Positions 1 to 10,602 are shown, counted from the stretch's first letter. The stretch: DNA of 64,000 bases from Pegea sp. RAD2-039 (GCA_034620365.1 JAQGEQ010000379.1:248001-312000), one strand, 5' to 3'. Numbers and translations are program-made. The notes: generated by a model from the sequence alone, not told the origin.

Positions 1-399
1 AATTAAAACTGGTTCACTTTCGGTTGAAAGTGGTTCTGCTACACTGCACAACTTATTCACGTGTTTATCAACAGTAAAACTGAAAAGTTGTTTTCTTGAC
101 CAACTCAAATAAGCAACAGCATTATCAAAAGCACAATTAGGTCTGTAGTTTTCATGAAAGAGTTGATCATCTTTTTCAGGTACATAAGCTTCACCATTAG
201 ACCATACACACTTGCCTTTTATGAACTTTAAACCAACCTGCCACCATTCGTTTACAGAATCTTCCATATCTTTATGTAAACTTAAATACTTATAAACACT
301 TTCAATTTTTTGTTGAGTGTTTAGTGGTGACAAAATCAAACCATTCTCTTCACAACTGTCAGACCAATCAAAAAGTATAGGTACATCAGAAACATCCAT
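1..399 (-). CDS. C-type-lectin-like membrane protein, copy A (cut by window edge)
   Basis: Only the first 133 codons are in the window, from the ATG at 399. The product matches the complete copy at 6725-7336 over this length. It contains a WWQVGL motif (residues 52-57), a C-V-W-S-N-G-E block (64-70) and four cysteines at 16, 64, 89 and 118. This fits a C-type-lectin-like fold, whose WIGL motif and two disulphides are family hallmarks; the assignment is by pattern only. The membrane segment begins where the window stops. A splice acceptor lies at 419-420 on this strand, 19 nt before the ATG, and the frames between are closed by stops, so this ATG is the likely start. Confidence 0.8.
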   Translation of the reverse strand, partial: MDVSDVPILFDWSDSCEENGLILSPLNTQQKIESVYKYLSLHKDMEDSVNEWWQVGLKFIKGKCVWSNGEAYVPEKDDQLFHENYRPNCAFDNAVAYLSWSRKQLFSFTVDKHVNKLCSVAEPLSTESEPVLI

Positions 400-430
400 C
401 TTATTTATAATTATCTATCTGCCAAAACAC
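400..430 (-). promoter_or_regulatory. Splice acceptor and 19-nt 5' UTR of copy A
   Basis: On the minus strand this reads GTGTTTTGGCAG, then 19 nt, then ATG. It mirrors 6694-6724. No coding frame can cross from an upstream exon because stops close all three frames, so the intron or outron removed here is 5' to the coding region. Confidence 0.6.
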
Positions 431-844
431 AAAATGATTTTAGTCATTAGAAATGAAGAAAAGTTTTAAGTAATGATAAACTTTATATAAACTAATCATT
501 TATATATTTATTTAAGTTTTTTTTTAATTAAAAGCATTTACACAATTATCCAGTTCTAAAGATTCAACAAAAGGTAGTTCTTTATTACTTTAATTTATTT
601 ATCTCTTTAAACCATGGCAGCTTATCATAAACCATGAAGGTTTTAAAGCTAACACACCACAATATGACTGCAGATAAATAAAAATGAAAAGTTTTTAGAT
701 CTTACAGTTTAACATAATCAATAAAGAAATAAAACCCATCAGAAACAAGAATGCAAAAAAAATGATTATTACAAAAACCCAGCTAAGAAAAAATATTCAA
801 AAACTCAAAATTAGATCTCGTTAAAGTTGTTTCAGTTGAAACTT

Positions 845-925
845 TTAACTGATGCTTCCAACCACACCTGCAATTTTAGAATCAATGTACTCTTTTCTAA
901 GAGTATAAAATATTGCTGCTTTCAT
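845..925 (-). other. Small conserved ORF upstream of copy A (26 codons)
   Basis: An ATG at 925 opens a 26-residue frame containing IFYTLRKEY and an AGVV motif. It mirrors 6199-6279 and is homologous to the longer frame at 3794-3982 upstream of copy B. Conservation next to all three lectin-like genes suggests an exon or a former exon. The frame here stops early compared with copy B, so it may be degenerate. Function unknown. Confidence 0.4.
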
Positions 926-1826
926 AGCGTTGAAAAATCTCAATTTTGAAGCTTACAAAATCACTGAGGCATTACAGATAAGAATCTTTAAGATGAAAGT
1001 GAACCTGAGTCATAGTTTGAAAAAAACTGATGTTAGAAAACTAGAACAATCTTTTATTCAATTTTTTTATCAAAAGAAAGTCAACATAATTCATACATCT
1101 GGGTTGAATAAAAATAAAGAATTATAAAAACTAGTTCAAGCAAATTTGTGAAATTGTATTTATGTAGTTTCCCAGACATATATATATATGATATAACAGA
1201 TATAAGAATTAAATAAAAATATAAAAGTTTCAAAGTTTGTGACAATAAAGTTGTTGAACAATAAAACTTCTCAAATTGCATCTTCAAAACGAAAATGTAA
1301 ACAAATTTCTTTAGCTAGAAAATTAAAACAGAATTTTCAAACTTCAAACAAGTCCTTATATTGCGGCAGTTAAAAAATTAAACACTTAAAAACTACAGAC
1401 CTCAAGACTTCTGCAAAAAAACAAATCAACTCACTTACTCACAAATACATTTAGTTATCCTGCTACATCTAAACGTATTTTAGTTCAGCCTACAGTTCCA
1501 GCAGCAATACTTTAGCGCCAAAAGTAATTTCAAAACGAAAGTTTGCCCTCAGGGTGAAGGTTGTGCTTAGGTTGTGCTATATTTCAGTGCATAGAAAACC
1601 AGTGAAGCGAACAGTTTTATAGTTACCAGTCGAATTTGAATTTATATTTGAACGAAAAATCGCCGTAATAAATTTCTTTGCTTATTTATTAGTCTTCTAA
1701 TTCTAGAATGAATTTTCTGTTATCATTAGAACTTATCAAAGAAAATTGTTTATTTTTTATTTAAAAATGAGTGGTACCATATAGTTTTTACTAAATAACT
1801 AACTAGCAAAAATTCACAGTTCATTT

Positions 1827-2752
1827 AACAAACCTTATTTAGTAGCAGTAGTTCCAATAAGTAAACTTCAATCTTTTAGTTATTTTGTTCTCAGTTTTTT
1901 CCGTTAGATATTGCACAATAAAAATTCAACTAATTACACATCAATGTTTTGCCCCACTGAAAAAATAAAAAGTTTTGGTTTTATAGCAAATTGTAAATTC
2001 AATCAGTAAAACAAGGAAAATCTTAATAAACTCTGGAATCTTTCCAATGAAACAATAGTTCACTAAAATGGTTTTTCATCAGTTACACATTTACACTGTT
2101 AACATATCAAACAGATTTTCAGTTGCATTATTTTGATTAATAAAACAAAATAAAAATGAAATTCAACTACAACCTGCATATAAAGTATTTTGGCTAAAAT
2201 ATTTTAGTATAAAATTGATGTTAATCTATTCCTTTAAAAATAATCCATAATAAAACGAAATAAGTTGCAAAAGTTTAACTTTTTAACCATCTCATAATTT
2301 TGTATTCTTATGTATTCATTATGTTATTATCGTTTCATCGTTTTATCTGTGTTAATTCTATATAAAGTTGTTTTAATTTAGCATTTATTAAATATGTGAC
2401 TGTACTTCCAGTGAAAACTTGCTTATATATTCTGTAATGACAATTTTTCACTAACTAACTATCTTTGAAACAACATAATAAGTTATTAATAAATTAATTT
2501 TTTTATGAATATTTTGCATAAGAATTAAATCCGAAACAGTTTGTTGATCTGATGAGACCTCACATTCTTAAAATTTATAGGTTTTGAAAAACATGATGGG
2601 TGTTCTCTCACTGAAAACAGCTGAAAAGATCTAGAGATAATAGTTAATTAACTTTGAATGGATGAAAGCATTTTAAAGATCACTTTTATGGGAATAAATA
2701 AACTTTTTTAAATCAAAACTATCTTGACAATTAGTTCTTAATAGAAATCGAG
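1827..2752. other. Non-coding spacer inside the inverted duplication
   Basis: AT-rich sequence with no supported gene. It lies beyond the homologous arm and downstream (minus strand) of copy B. I see no repeats or RNA genes here. Confidence 0.6.
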
Positions 2753-2758
2753 TTTATT
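2753..2758 (-). terminator. Possible polyadenylation signal of copy B
   Basis: AATAAA on the minus strand, about 150 nt past the stop codon of the gene at 2911-3561. Other AT-rich hexamers are common here, so this is a candidate only. Confidence 0.35.
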
Positions 2759-2910
2759 TGTCTCACTAATTTATCAAACTACAAAATGCAATTCAACATA
2801 TAAATTGATACAAAAGTTTCAACAATTTTAAAACTTATTAAAACATTTCATAAGGCTACAAAAACTTAGTTATAAGAATTAAGAGCTCTTTGAATTCTTC
2901 CGATTTCTTC

Positions 2911-3561
2911 TTAAGATTCAGTGCTAAGCTTCAAAGCTTCCGGCATCTCGATGGATTCATCCTGTAATTTGTGTTCAGAGTTTAACTCTGCTTCATTTTC
3001 TGTTGGATTGGAGACTTCAGATGTTCTTGTAGGTCTTGGAAATGCTGGTGGGTATATAAATTCAAGCATTCTTTGATACCATCTACTGGATACAATGAAG
3101 TATATATTCATAAGTATCATCAAAAGTATAACAACTACCAACATTGAAAAAAATAAAGAATAACTTTCAGTTTTATCTTCGGCTGGAAACGGTAAAAATC
3201 CACTGCATAATTTATTTACGTGTTTATCATCAGCAAAACTATAAAGTCGACGTTCCAACACCTTCAGATAAGCAACACTACCATCTAATTGACAATTAGG
3301 TCTGAAGTCTTCATGAAATAACTGATCATGTTTTTCAGGTACATAAGCCTCACCATTAGACCATGTACAATTTCCATTATCAATCTTTAAACCAACTTGC
3401 CACCATTCGTTTCTAGAATCATCCATGTCATGAGTTACAGCTATTAAATTTGAAGCATCCTCAACCAAATCTTCAGTGTTGAGTGGTGACAAAAGTAATC
3501 CATAACTTTCACATTTGTCATACCATTCCATCATACGAGGAAGGTTTCCATCTGGTTCCAT
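2911..3561 (-). CDS. C-type-lectin-like single-pass membrane protein, copy B
   Basis: From the ATG at 3561 the product is 216 residues. It has a lectin-like domain (about 12-120) with cysteines at 17, 65, 90 and 119, WWQVGL at 53-58, the block C-T-W-S-N-G-E-A-Y-V-P, and a DKHVNKLC end shared with copy C. A hydrophobic segment (about 135-157) is followed by basic residues and a tail rich in proline, glutamate and serine. There is no clear signal peptide, so the single membrane segment may act as an N-out signal anchor, or an N-terminal exon is missing. The frame is open 16 codons further upstream, but a splice acceptor 19 nt before the ATG, placed exactly as in copy C, favours this start. Ligand unknown. 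It lies on the same strand as copy A. Confidence 0.8.
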   Translation of the reverse strand: MEPDGNLPRMMEWYDKCESYGLLLSPLNTEDLVEDASNLIAVTHDMDDSRNEWWQVGLKIDNGNCTWSNGEAYVPEKHDQLFHEDFRPNCQLDGSVAYLKVLERRLYSFADDKHVNKLCSGFLPFPAEDKTESYSLFFSMLVVVILLMILMNIYFIVSSRWYQRMLEFIYPPAFPRPTRTSEVSNPTENEAELNSEHKLQDESIEMPEALKLSTES

Positions 3562-3593
3562 TTTACGAGAATTTTTCAACCTTAAAAAATAGG
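3562..3593 (-). promoter_or_regulatory. Splice acceptor and 19-nt 5' UTR of copy B
   Basis: On the minus strand CCTATTTTTTAAG precedes 19 nt and the ATG. The acceptor-to-ATG distance equals that of copies A and C although the sequences differ. Very short 5' UTRs joined to an acceptor are typical of trans-spliced messages, but a 5' UTR intron would look the same. Confidence 0.5.
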
Positions 3594-3793
3594 ATATAGT
3601 TAGAAACATAAAAACTTCTAAATATAATTATTCGATTATTTAAACATTTATATTACTGATTAATTAAGTTTTATTTAATTCCCTAACATATACAATTAAA
3701 AATTAGAAGCAAATTTTAATTCTTTTAGACTGATGTCACAACAAGAGCTTTTGTAAGAATTAGTAGCGAAGATATCATTTGAAAACACAATTT

Positions 3794-3982
3794 CTAAAAA
3801 CAACACTTTGAAGAATCAGAAGTAGAATCAGTTAAAACTATTTCAGCTGTAACTTTCAATTGATTTTCCGCAGCCACACCTGCAGTTTTAAAATCAAAGT
3901 ACTCTATTCTAAAAATATAAAATATTTCAGGTTGGTTGTGTTGCGCAACTTTCATTTCATTTCTAGGAAACCACTGAAGCAT
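3794..3982 (-). CDS. Small conserved ORF or exon upstream of copy B
   Basis: This 62-codon frame contains IFYIFRIEYFDFKTAGV, which aligns with the short frames upstream of copies A and C. Near its 5' side on the minus strand TGCTTCAG resembles a splice acceptor, so it may be a terminal exon rather than a whole gene. Its stop lies about 210 nt before the acceptor of copy B on the same strand, an operon-like distance. I do not recognise the family. Confidence 0.4.
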   Translation of the reverse strand: MLQWFPRNEMKVAQHNQPEIFYIFRIEYFDFKTAGVAAENQLKVTAEIVLTDSTSDSSKCCF

Positions 3983-5295
3983 AACAGTTAGAAATCTTTA
4001 TGTTAAGTACAAAGAGTATGAAAAATTCATTCATTGATTTTTATCAAAATAAAAAATTTTAAATCAGCTAAAATAGATTTGGTGTCTCAGCCAAAATGAT
4101 TTCAAATATTTGAATCTTAATAATATTCAAAATCTAAGAACTTTAATCAATCAATTGTAATTAACACAGCTGATGACAGAAGCCAATCAAAAACTTAAAC
4201 ATAAAATTGTTGAACAAGAGTTAACTTTATAAAATCTTTTTTGACTAAAAATTTAAACAAATTCGTTCGAGTCTAAAAAGTATCCTTAATCAAGTAAAAA
4301 AGTTTTAGTTTCTTGTTTCACGTTTTCACAACACTAGCAATTGAAAGTAGTTATCCTAGGTTATTACTTTTATCATATTATAAGAAAAAAACTAAAATTT
4401 CTAAGATTTTAATCAAAGTACTAAGAAACAATGGTGAGAAAAGGAAGCTGCCTGATTTATGTTTTAAGCAACATTTAATCAAATCAAAATATAAACTAAA
4501 AGCAAAAAGATAATAACTTCACAATTTGAAAAAGTAAGAAACACATAAAAAGTTGAATACTTTTATCAGAGAATTACGAAACAGTAATAAGCAGTAATTT
4601 TCAAGCTTTCTAAAAGTAGAAGATTCTACTGGACTCGAAACTGAAAGAAGTTTTATCTGATAAGTTGCTTGACTGTATGTCATACTGCAGTGACATCATG
4701 CTGTTAGAATAAGCAAGTTACCCTTAGGGCAAAGATTTTGCTTTTTATGATTTTTTCTTATCTATAGAAAACCAGTAGTTCCAACAGTGTGTTGCTTATT
4801 GCGTTGTAAATAAACCCATATGTTTGTATATACCTGAAATTCATGAAAACTTTTCAAACCTATTTGTCATGTGAATTATAGTATTCCTTATTTAGATCCT
4901 AGATAAAAACAAAATAGTTTGTGAAATTCAAAGTTATCTATTTGATAGAAAAGAATTATTTTGCAACTATAATAGAGATAACAATTTAAATTTGTATTTG
5001 TATTTGTTTGATTTATTAAAGAATTTTTTTAAATAAAAGATACTAATAAGAAATAAGAACTAAAAAAGATTAAAGAAATATTTGTCTTTGAAACTATAAA
5101 ATATTTTGTCTTTTTAAAGGCATTGGAATTGTTACTTCTTCAGTCAAGCATGAAGCTGAGTAACTTAACAAAAACTTTTTTAAATTTATTGTGTTACAAT
5201 GCTTGGTAAAACAAATATTACTATCTAAGAGATTAAGAAGTATCTTGGTTATCAACTATCATTTGAGTTGATTATAAACGAGATTTATACCTAGT
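3983..5295. other. Intergenic region upstream of copy B
   Basis: Mostly featureless AT-rich DNA. Around 4720-4800 it retains diverged similarity (a TAGGGCAAA block and ATAGAAAACCAGT) to 1540-1610 upstream of copy A, in the same orientation. This suggests that the upstream flank was duplicated together with the gene. The 66-codon open frame at 4313-4513 has no recognisable features and I do not call it a gene. Confidence 0.5.
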
Positions 5296-6198
5296 TAAAT
5301 GAATCGTGAATATTTGTTAGTTAATTTTCAAGTAAAAACTATGTGGTATCACTCATTTTTAAATAAAAAGTAAACAATTTATTGTTAGAAGTTCTAATGA
5401 TAACAGAAAATTGATTCTAGAATTTGAAGACTAATACATAAGCAAAGAAATTTATTACGGCGATTTTTCGTTCAAATATAAATTCAAATTCGACTGGTAA
5501 GTAGAAAACTGTTCGCTTCACTGGTTTTCTATGCACTGAAATATAGCACAACCTAAGCACAACCTTCACCCTGAGGGCAAACTTTCGTTTTGAAATTACT
5601 TTTGGCGCTAAAGTATTGCTGCTGGAACTGTAGGCTGAACTAAAATACGTTTAGATGTAGCAGGATAACTAAATGTATTTGCAAGTAAGTGAGTTGATTT
5701 GTTTTTCTGCAGAAGTCTTGAGGTCGTTAGTTTTTAAGTGTTTAATTTCTTAACTGCCTGAATATAAGGAGTTGTTTGAAGTTTGAAAATTCTGTTTTAA
5801 TTTTCTAGCTGAAGAAATTTGTTTACATTTTCGTTTTGAAGATGCAATTTGAGAAGTTATTAATTATTCAAAAACTTTATTGTCACAAACTTTGAAACTT
5901 TTATATTTTTATTTAATTCTTATATCTGTTATATCCTATATATATGTCTTGGAAGCTACATAAATACATTTTCACAAATTTGCTTGAACTAATTTTTATA
6001 ATTCTTTATTTTTATTCAACTCAGATGTATGAATTATGTTGACTTTCTTTTGAGTAAAAAAACTGAATAAAAGATTGTTCTAGTTTTCTAACATCAGTTT
6101 TTTTCAAACTATGACTCAGGTTCACTTTCATCTTAAAGATTCTTATCTGTAATGCCTCAGTGATTTTGTAAGCTTCAAAATTGAGATTTTTCAACGCT

Positions 6199-6279
6199 AT
6201 GAAAGCAGCAATATTTTATACTCTTAGAAAAGAGTACATTGATTCTAAAATTGCAGGTGTGGTTGGAAGCATCAGTTAA
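6199..6279 (+). other. Small conserved ORF upstream of copy C (26 codons)
   Basis: Mirror of the frame at 845-925 and shorter than its homologue at 3794-3982 because of an early TAA. About 430 nt separate it from the acceptor of copy C. It could be a degenerate exon or a short peptide frame; I cannot decide. Confidence 0.4.
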
Positions 6280-6693
6280 AAGTTTCAACTGAAACAACTT
6301 CAACGAGATCTAATTTTAAGTTTTTGAATATTTTTCTTAGCTGGGTTTTTGTAATAATCAATTTTTTTGCATTCTTGCTTCTGATGGGTTTTATTTCTTT
6401 ATTGATTATGTTAAACTGTAAGATCTAAAAACTTTTCATTTTTATTTATCTGCAGTCATATTGTGGTGTGTTAGCTTTAAAACCTTCATGATTTATGATA
6501 AGCTGCCATGGTTTAAAGAGATAAATAAATTAAAGTAATAAAGAACTACCTTTTGTTGAATCTTTAGAACTGAATAATTGTGTAAATGCTTTTAATTTAA
6601 AAAATAACTTAAATAAATATATAAATGATAAGTTTATATAAAGTTTATCATTACTTAAAACTTTTCTTCATTTCTAATGACTAAAATCATTTT

Positions 6694-6724
6694 GTGTTTT
6701 GGCAGATAGATAATTATAAATAAG
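6694..6724 (+). promoter_or_regulatory. Splice acceptor and 19-nt 5' UTR of copy C
   Basis: TGTGTTTTGGCAG ends at 6705; the ATG is at 6725. Between them, stops occur in all three frames (TAG 6707, TAA 6710, TAA 6721). An upstream exon therefore cannot contribute coding sequence, and the ATG at 6725 is the first usable start after splicing. This fits a trans-spliced leader or a spliced non-coding exon. Confidence 0.65.
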
Positions 6725-7336
6725 ATGGATGTTTCTGATGTACCTATACTTTTTGATTGGTCTGACAGTTGTGAAGAGAATGGTTTGATTTTGTCACCAC
6801 TAAACACTCAACAAAAAATTGAAAGTGTTTATAAGTATTTAGATTTACATAAAGATATGGAAGATTCTGTAAACGAATGGTGGCAGGTTGGTTTAAAGTT
6901 CATAAAAGGCAAGTGTGTATGGTCTAATGGTGAAGCTTATGTACCTGAAAAAGATGATCAACTCTTTCATGAAAACTACAGACCTAATTGTGCTTTTGAT
7001 AATGCTGTTGCCTATTTGAGTTGGTCAAGAAAACAACTTTTCAGTTTTACTGTTGATAAACACGTGAATAAGTTGTGCAGTGTAGCAGAACCACTTTCAA
7101 CCGAAAGTGAACCAGTTTTAATTTCAGCTATGGTGCTTTTGCATTTTATTGTTGTTGGGATTATATTTTTTTCTGTTTTTGTTGTGGTGTCTTATAAGTT
7201 CAAAAGAGAAAGAGTTTTTTCCAACGCACCAGCAGCTGTCCGAGTTAAAGTTTCAAGAAGAAAGGAAGATTCCAACCCGTTGGCCATCAACGATGGAACA
7301 GTAGAAGAAACTTCTGTGGAATTACATGGAAAGTGA
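6725..7336 (+). CDS. C-type-lectin-like single-pass membrane protein, copy C
   Basis: The product is 203 residues. A lectin-like domain spans about 10-119: W12 and C16 in a first helix, WWQVGL at 52-57 (like the WIGL motif of the fold), C64-V-W-S-N-G, C89 in R-P-N-C, and C118 near the end. The four cysteines are at the same places as in copy B. Residues about 133-156 form one hydrophobic segment followed by K-F-K-R-E-R, which should stay in the cytosol, then a short basic and serine-rich tail. No signal peptide is seen after the ATG. Binding partner unknown. Its mirror copy at 1-399 is nearly identical, pointing to recent duplication or gene conversion. Confidence 0.85.
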   Translation: MDVSDVPILFDWSDSCEENGLILSPLNTQQKIESVYKYLDLHKDMEDSVNEWWQVGLKFIKGKCVWSNGEAYVPEKDDQLFHENYRPNCAFDNAVAYLSWSRKQLFSFTVDKHVNKLCSVAEPLSTESEPVLISAMVLLHFIVVGIIFFSVFVVVSYKFKRERVFSNAPAAVRVKVSRRKEDSNPLAINDGTVEETSVELHGK

Positions 7337-7444
7337 TGTTTCTGAATCTTGAAAGAAAGTTTACAAAGTTATAGAAGCTTGTAAGTTATGAAGATCAGTT
7401 TTGATATTTCAGTTGACTGTTTTCATAACATTTATAAGTTCTGT

Positions 7445-7450
7445 AATAAA
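7445..7450 (+). terminator. Possible polyadenylation signal of copy C
   Basis: AATAAA about 110 nt after the stop codon of copy C. Candidate only, in AT-rich sequence. Confidence 0.4.
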
Positions 7451-8189
7451 ACTTTGATTAAAATATAAAGTAAATGTTTTTTTTTGGTTTGATAGACTGC
7501 TAGGATAAATATTAATACTTTTATCATAAACATTGATAAAAAGTTCGAACTGAAAGATAAGATATAAAGTTTAGATAATAGTATCTCTTATGACGTTTTG
7601 AGATTTTATAATTGATCGAAAGATAATATACAAGTTGCAAAATTTAAAGAGATGAGTTATTAGAAGTTGAATTTACCAACTTAAACATGTCCTTTGTACA
7701 TTTCCCTTTGTTATTTTCTAATGCCATGGTAGATTATTTCTTAGTTTAAGTCATCAACGGTGGTTTTACTTTAAAACGGTTCTTTTTGACGTGATAACAA
7801 ACGGTTTTTGACTAACTAACTAAGATTTGTTTGAAGGAATAATATATACAAACTATAAATATTTACTTAGTTTGCTGTTTTTGTGATTTTAAACCTTCAT
7901 TTATAATCTTTTTTTTAAATAATCTAATTGTCAAAGATCGAAAAAATAAGGTTTACCAACTTTTTGAGCATAATTAAAGATTTTCTTAAAGTTGATAATT
8001 AGACATAATCCAAACTAAGAAAGTTTTATAATATTTTATCTGACTTGTCATACAAATTACATTTATTGAAATAGATTGATCTTTTTTGTTGAAATGATAT
8101 AGACACTTAAGCTGTTCAGTAATCTGAATCTACCTTTTAAATTTTTTTGTTTGAATAAATTAGTTTTTTTTTATTTTGTAATCTAAAAT
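7451..8189. other. Intergenic region between copy C and the LINE
   Basis: AT-rich sequence without a supported gene, RNA or repeat unit. None of the array's leader-like or dyad elements occurs here. Confidence 0.6.
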
Positions 8190-8474
8190 AAGGCACTACA
8201 AAATCAAGACAACAATTTTGATTAGAATGAGCAACCAACTTTTTTTCAAATACAAAGTTTGAGGTCCACCAAGGGCTTTGTGAGCTGTCAAGGTTTCTTT
8301 AAAAAACTGAAGTCGCAAATAGCCACTGGACGCGACCACCTGGGCCACATCTTCTTTTTTCAAACTCTTTCTACACCTAATTGTGAATAGCATCCTTACA
8401 GCCCAAGATATCATTTTACAGTCTATTATTAAATCTAAAAAGCGTAAAAATATAATCCTTCTATTAAAATAGGT

Positions 8475-9416
8475 ATGTTCTTCAACGCACAGTCGATTAT
8501 TAACAAAATTTTACAATTCTAAGCTCTGTTGCATTCCCAGGATTTCACATTTGTTTTTATTACTGAGACTTGGTCGAAACCGTTTTATCCTGATTCTTTT
8601 CTGGTTGACGGTAATCTTTTTTGTGTTTTGCGTTGTGATAGACTGTATGATAGAGGCGGCAGTGTTTGCGTAATTTACAAAATATCGCTTGCCCCCAAGA
8701 TCTCTAGAATTCAGATCGATCCCATTAATTGTCCAGAGTTTGAGATTATCGCTTTTGATTTTCATTACTCAAAGTTCAAATTTTCTCGTTTTATACGTAC
8801 CTATCTACCACCTTTTAAAATTAATGATGAGGTTACTGTTAAGGCCTTATTGAAGGTTCTGAAGAGTGTTGTGTGTCCTGAGTTATGTATTTTGGAGGAT
8901 TTTAGTAAAATCGATTGGAATAACCCGAATTTAGTATTCAATGGAAAATCATTTAACTTGGATAGCGATAATACTATTTCAGCCTTTCTAAGTCATACAT
9001 TTGTAAGCTTCCTCAAAACCAACAATCTATCTCTGATGGTTACTTTTCCGACCCAAGTTAGTGGCAATACTTTGGATCTTCTTATCACATCAAAACCTGA
9101 AAAAATTATCTACGTTGATCTAAAAGAGCCTTTTGATCCGACATGTAATCACAACATGATTGAATTCGAGATCCAATTTTCCATGAATGTTAAAACTTTC
9201 AGCAAACCAAATTTTTATTATGGAAATTATAATATTAAAAACAAGTTACTATCAGATGTTGACTGGATTCCTGTTTCCAACTATTCCGAAGACATCAATA
9301 CTATTTACTCAAGGTTTATTAACATCGTTAAAGAGTCAATCGAAATTTTCATACTTCTTATAGAGCCAACAAAAAACTACATTTTCCAAAATACTTCAGG
9401 ATTTTACATTAATTGA
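8475..9416 (+). pseudogene. LINE ORF2 endonuclease domain (broken)
   Basis: The frame begins MFFNAQSIINK at 8475, is cut by TAA at 8520-8522, then stays open to 9416. Endonuclease landmarks are FITETW (residue 10-15 of the second part), CDRLYDRGGSVCVIY, EDFSKIDW and CNHNMIEFEI. In active relatives the last two are GDFN and SDH motifs; here the G, N and catalytic D are replaced, so cleavage activity should be lost. A stop at 9414-9416 separates it from the downstream linker, which continues in another frame (NKLLYKQTK). Confidence 0.88.
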
Positions 9417-9534
9417 ATAAGCTCCTATACAAACAAACTAAAGCAGGCCCTTCAATCAATATTCTGTACAATGATATTTGTAAAGTGTACAAGAAATCTA
9501 TTTATAATTTTTTTAGGAAGAGAAATTGCAGTTT

Positions 9535-10602
9535 TATCTTCATCTATCAAAAAAACGTTTTTTGGTTTCATAAATCACAAACTTAAAGGAAGATCGCAAT
9601 TACCTCCCTTGATAACAGCGACCAGCTTGTGGTGAAACCAGAGAATAAAGCTGAGTTGCTAAACAATCAATTTAATAGCGTTTTTATAACCGATGATGGC
9701 AATACTCCTTCTCTTTCCTACTCCGGCGTTCTTACAAATGTCTCTGAGATGGTAGATCTTGACATAACGGTCGATATGGTATTTAAAGCTATTTCTTCTT
9801 TAAAATATTCAGCTTCCAACACCCCTGATCAGATCCCAGCTTTATTTTCAAGAAAAACTTCTTCCTCTTTATTACTACCTCTATCGCTACTCTTGATATG
9901 ACTCTTAGGGGAGGAAGAGTTCCACAAATTTGGAAGAAAGCTATTATTACTCCAATTCATAAAAAGGGTCCCAGAAACATTGCACTTAACTACAGACCAG
10001 TTTTGCTGACTTCAGTTATCTCCAGATCTCAATAACACATCATTAACAATCACATGACCAGTCATTTGATGGAGCATCATCTAATATCTGATGTCCAACA
10101 TGGCTTTGTGAAACGGAGATCATTCCTGACTCAACATCTCACTTCTCTTAATGAGCTTACGGCCGATTATGAAAGTGAAGCTCCTTGTGACATCATATAC
10201 CTCGATTTTGCTAAGGCGTTTGATTCTGTTCTACACACTAAGCTCGTTACTGTATTGAAAAACTTAAAAATCAACAGCTGTATCTTACGGTGGATTGAAG
10301 ATTACCTATCAGGTAGAATCCAACAAACTCGAGTTGAAAGATCTTTATCTACTTCTAGTAAAATCACTATTGGTGTTCCTCAGGGTTCCGTTCTCGGTCC
10401 CCTTCTCTTTTTAATTTTCATCGAAGACCTCATCCGAACACTACTAACAGTAGATTATGTCAGAGTGTTTGTGTATGCAGATGAGATCAAGCTATTATCT
10501 TGTAATCCTTCAAACTGCACTATAAACTGTAGAAAACTGGTCTACAAATTGGCAGCTGAGATTCCAGCCCACAAAGTCTGTACTTATAACTTTCTCTCGT
10601 AA
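9535..10602 (+). pseudogene. LINE ORF2 reverse transcriptase domain (broken)
   Basis: The pieces are: 9544-9615 (FFGFINHKLKGRSQLPPLI), 9629-9901 (KAELLNNQFNSVF), 9899-10032 (VPQIWKKAIITPIHKKG, then NYRPV), and 10054-10602. The last has motif A YLDFAKAFDSV, motif B GVPQGSVLGPLLF and motif C as YADE instead of the usual YADD. Frameshifts and a TAA at 10033-10035 divide the pieces. The changed catalytic aspartate and the stops make it non-functional. Confidence 0.9.

Larger units (their letters stand above)
1..1826. repeat. Left arm of a large inverted duplication
   Basis: This segment is the reverse complement of 5296-7123. Position p pairs with about 7124-p through the first kilobase; small indels shift this further in. 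Over the coding exon (1-399) I find a single substitution in the part compared base by base (1-223), and it is synonymous. Identity falls toward the inner end, and homology fades after about 1826 at TTCATTTAAC. The left end is the window edge, so the arm probably continues outside. The spacer between the arms (1827-5295) carries a third, more diverged paralogue. Confidence 0.95.
5296..7123. repeat. Right arm of the large inverted duplication
   Basis: Mirror of 1-1826. It contains the upstream flank, the small conserved ORF and most of the coding exon of copy C. Near the inner end, differences such as short AT indels accumulate, while the exon is nearly unchanged. Confidence 0.95.

Noticed and set aside
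930..1127. 65-codon open frame on the plus strand
   Set aside because: Begins at TTG, has low complexity, and is antisense to the small conserved ORF region.
1081..1287. Open frame with two hydrophobic stretches on the minus strand in the left arm
   Set aside because: Its mirror in the right arm is broken by a 2-nt indel and an early stop, so it is probably chance in AT-rich DNA.
4313..4513. 66-codon lysine- and leucine-rich open frame
   Set aside because: No motif, no paralogue in the other copies, and composition typical of AT-rich non-coding DNA.
8196..8414. 72-codon open frame on the minus strand
   Set aside because: Lies in the GC-richer 5' part of the LINE; no recognisable domain. 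It could be antisense to an ORF1 remnant.
8511..8765. 84-codon open frame on the minus strand
   Set aside because: Antisense to the LINE endonuclease domain.
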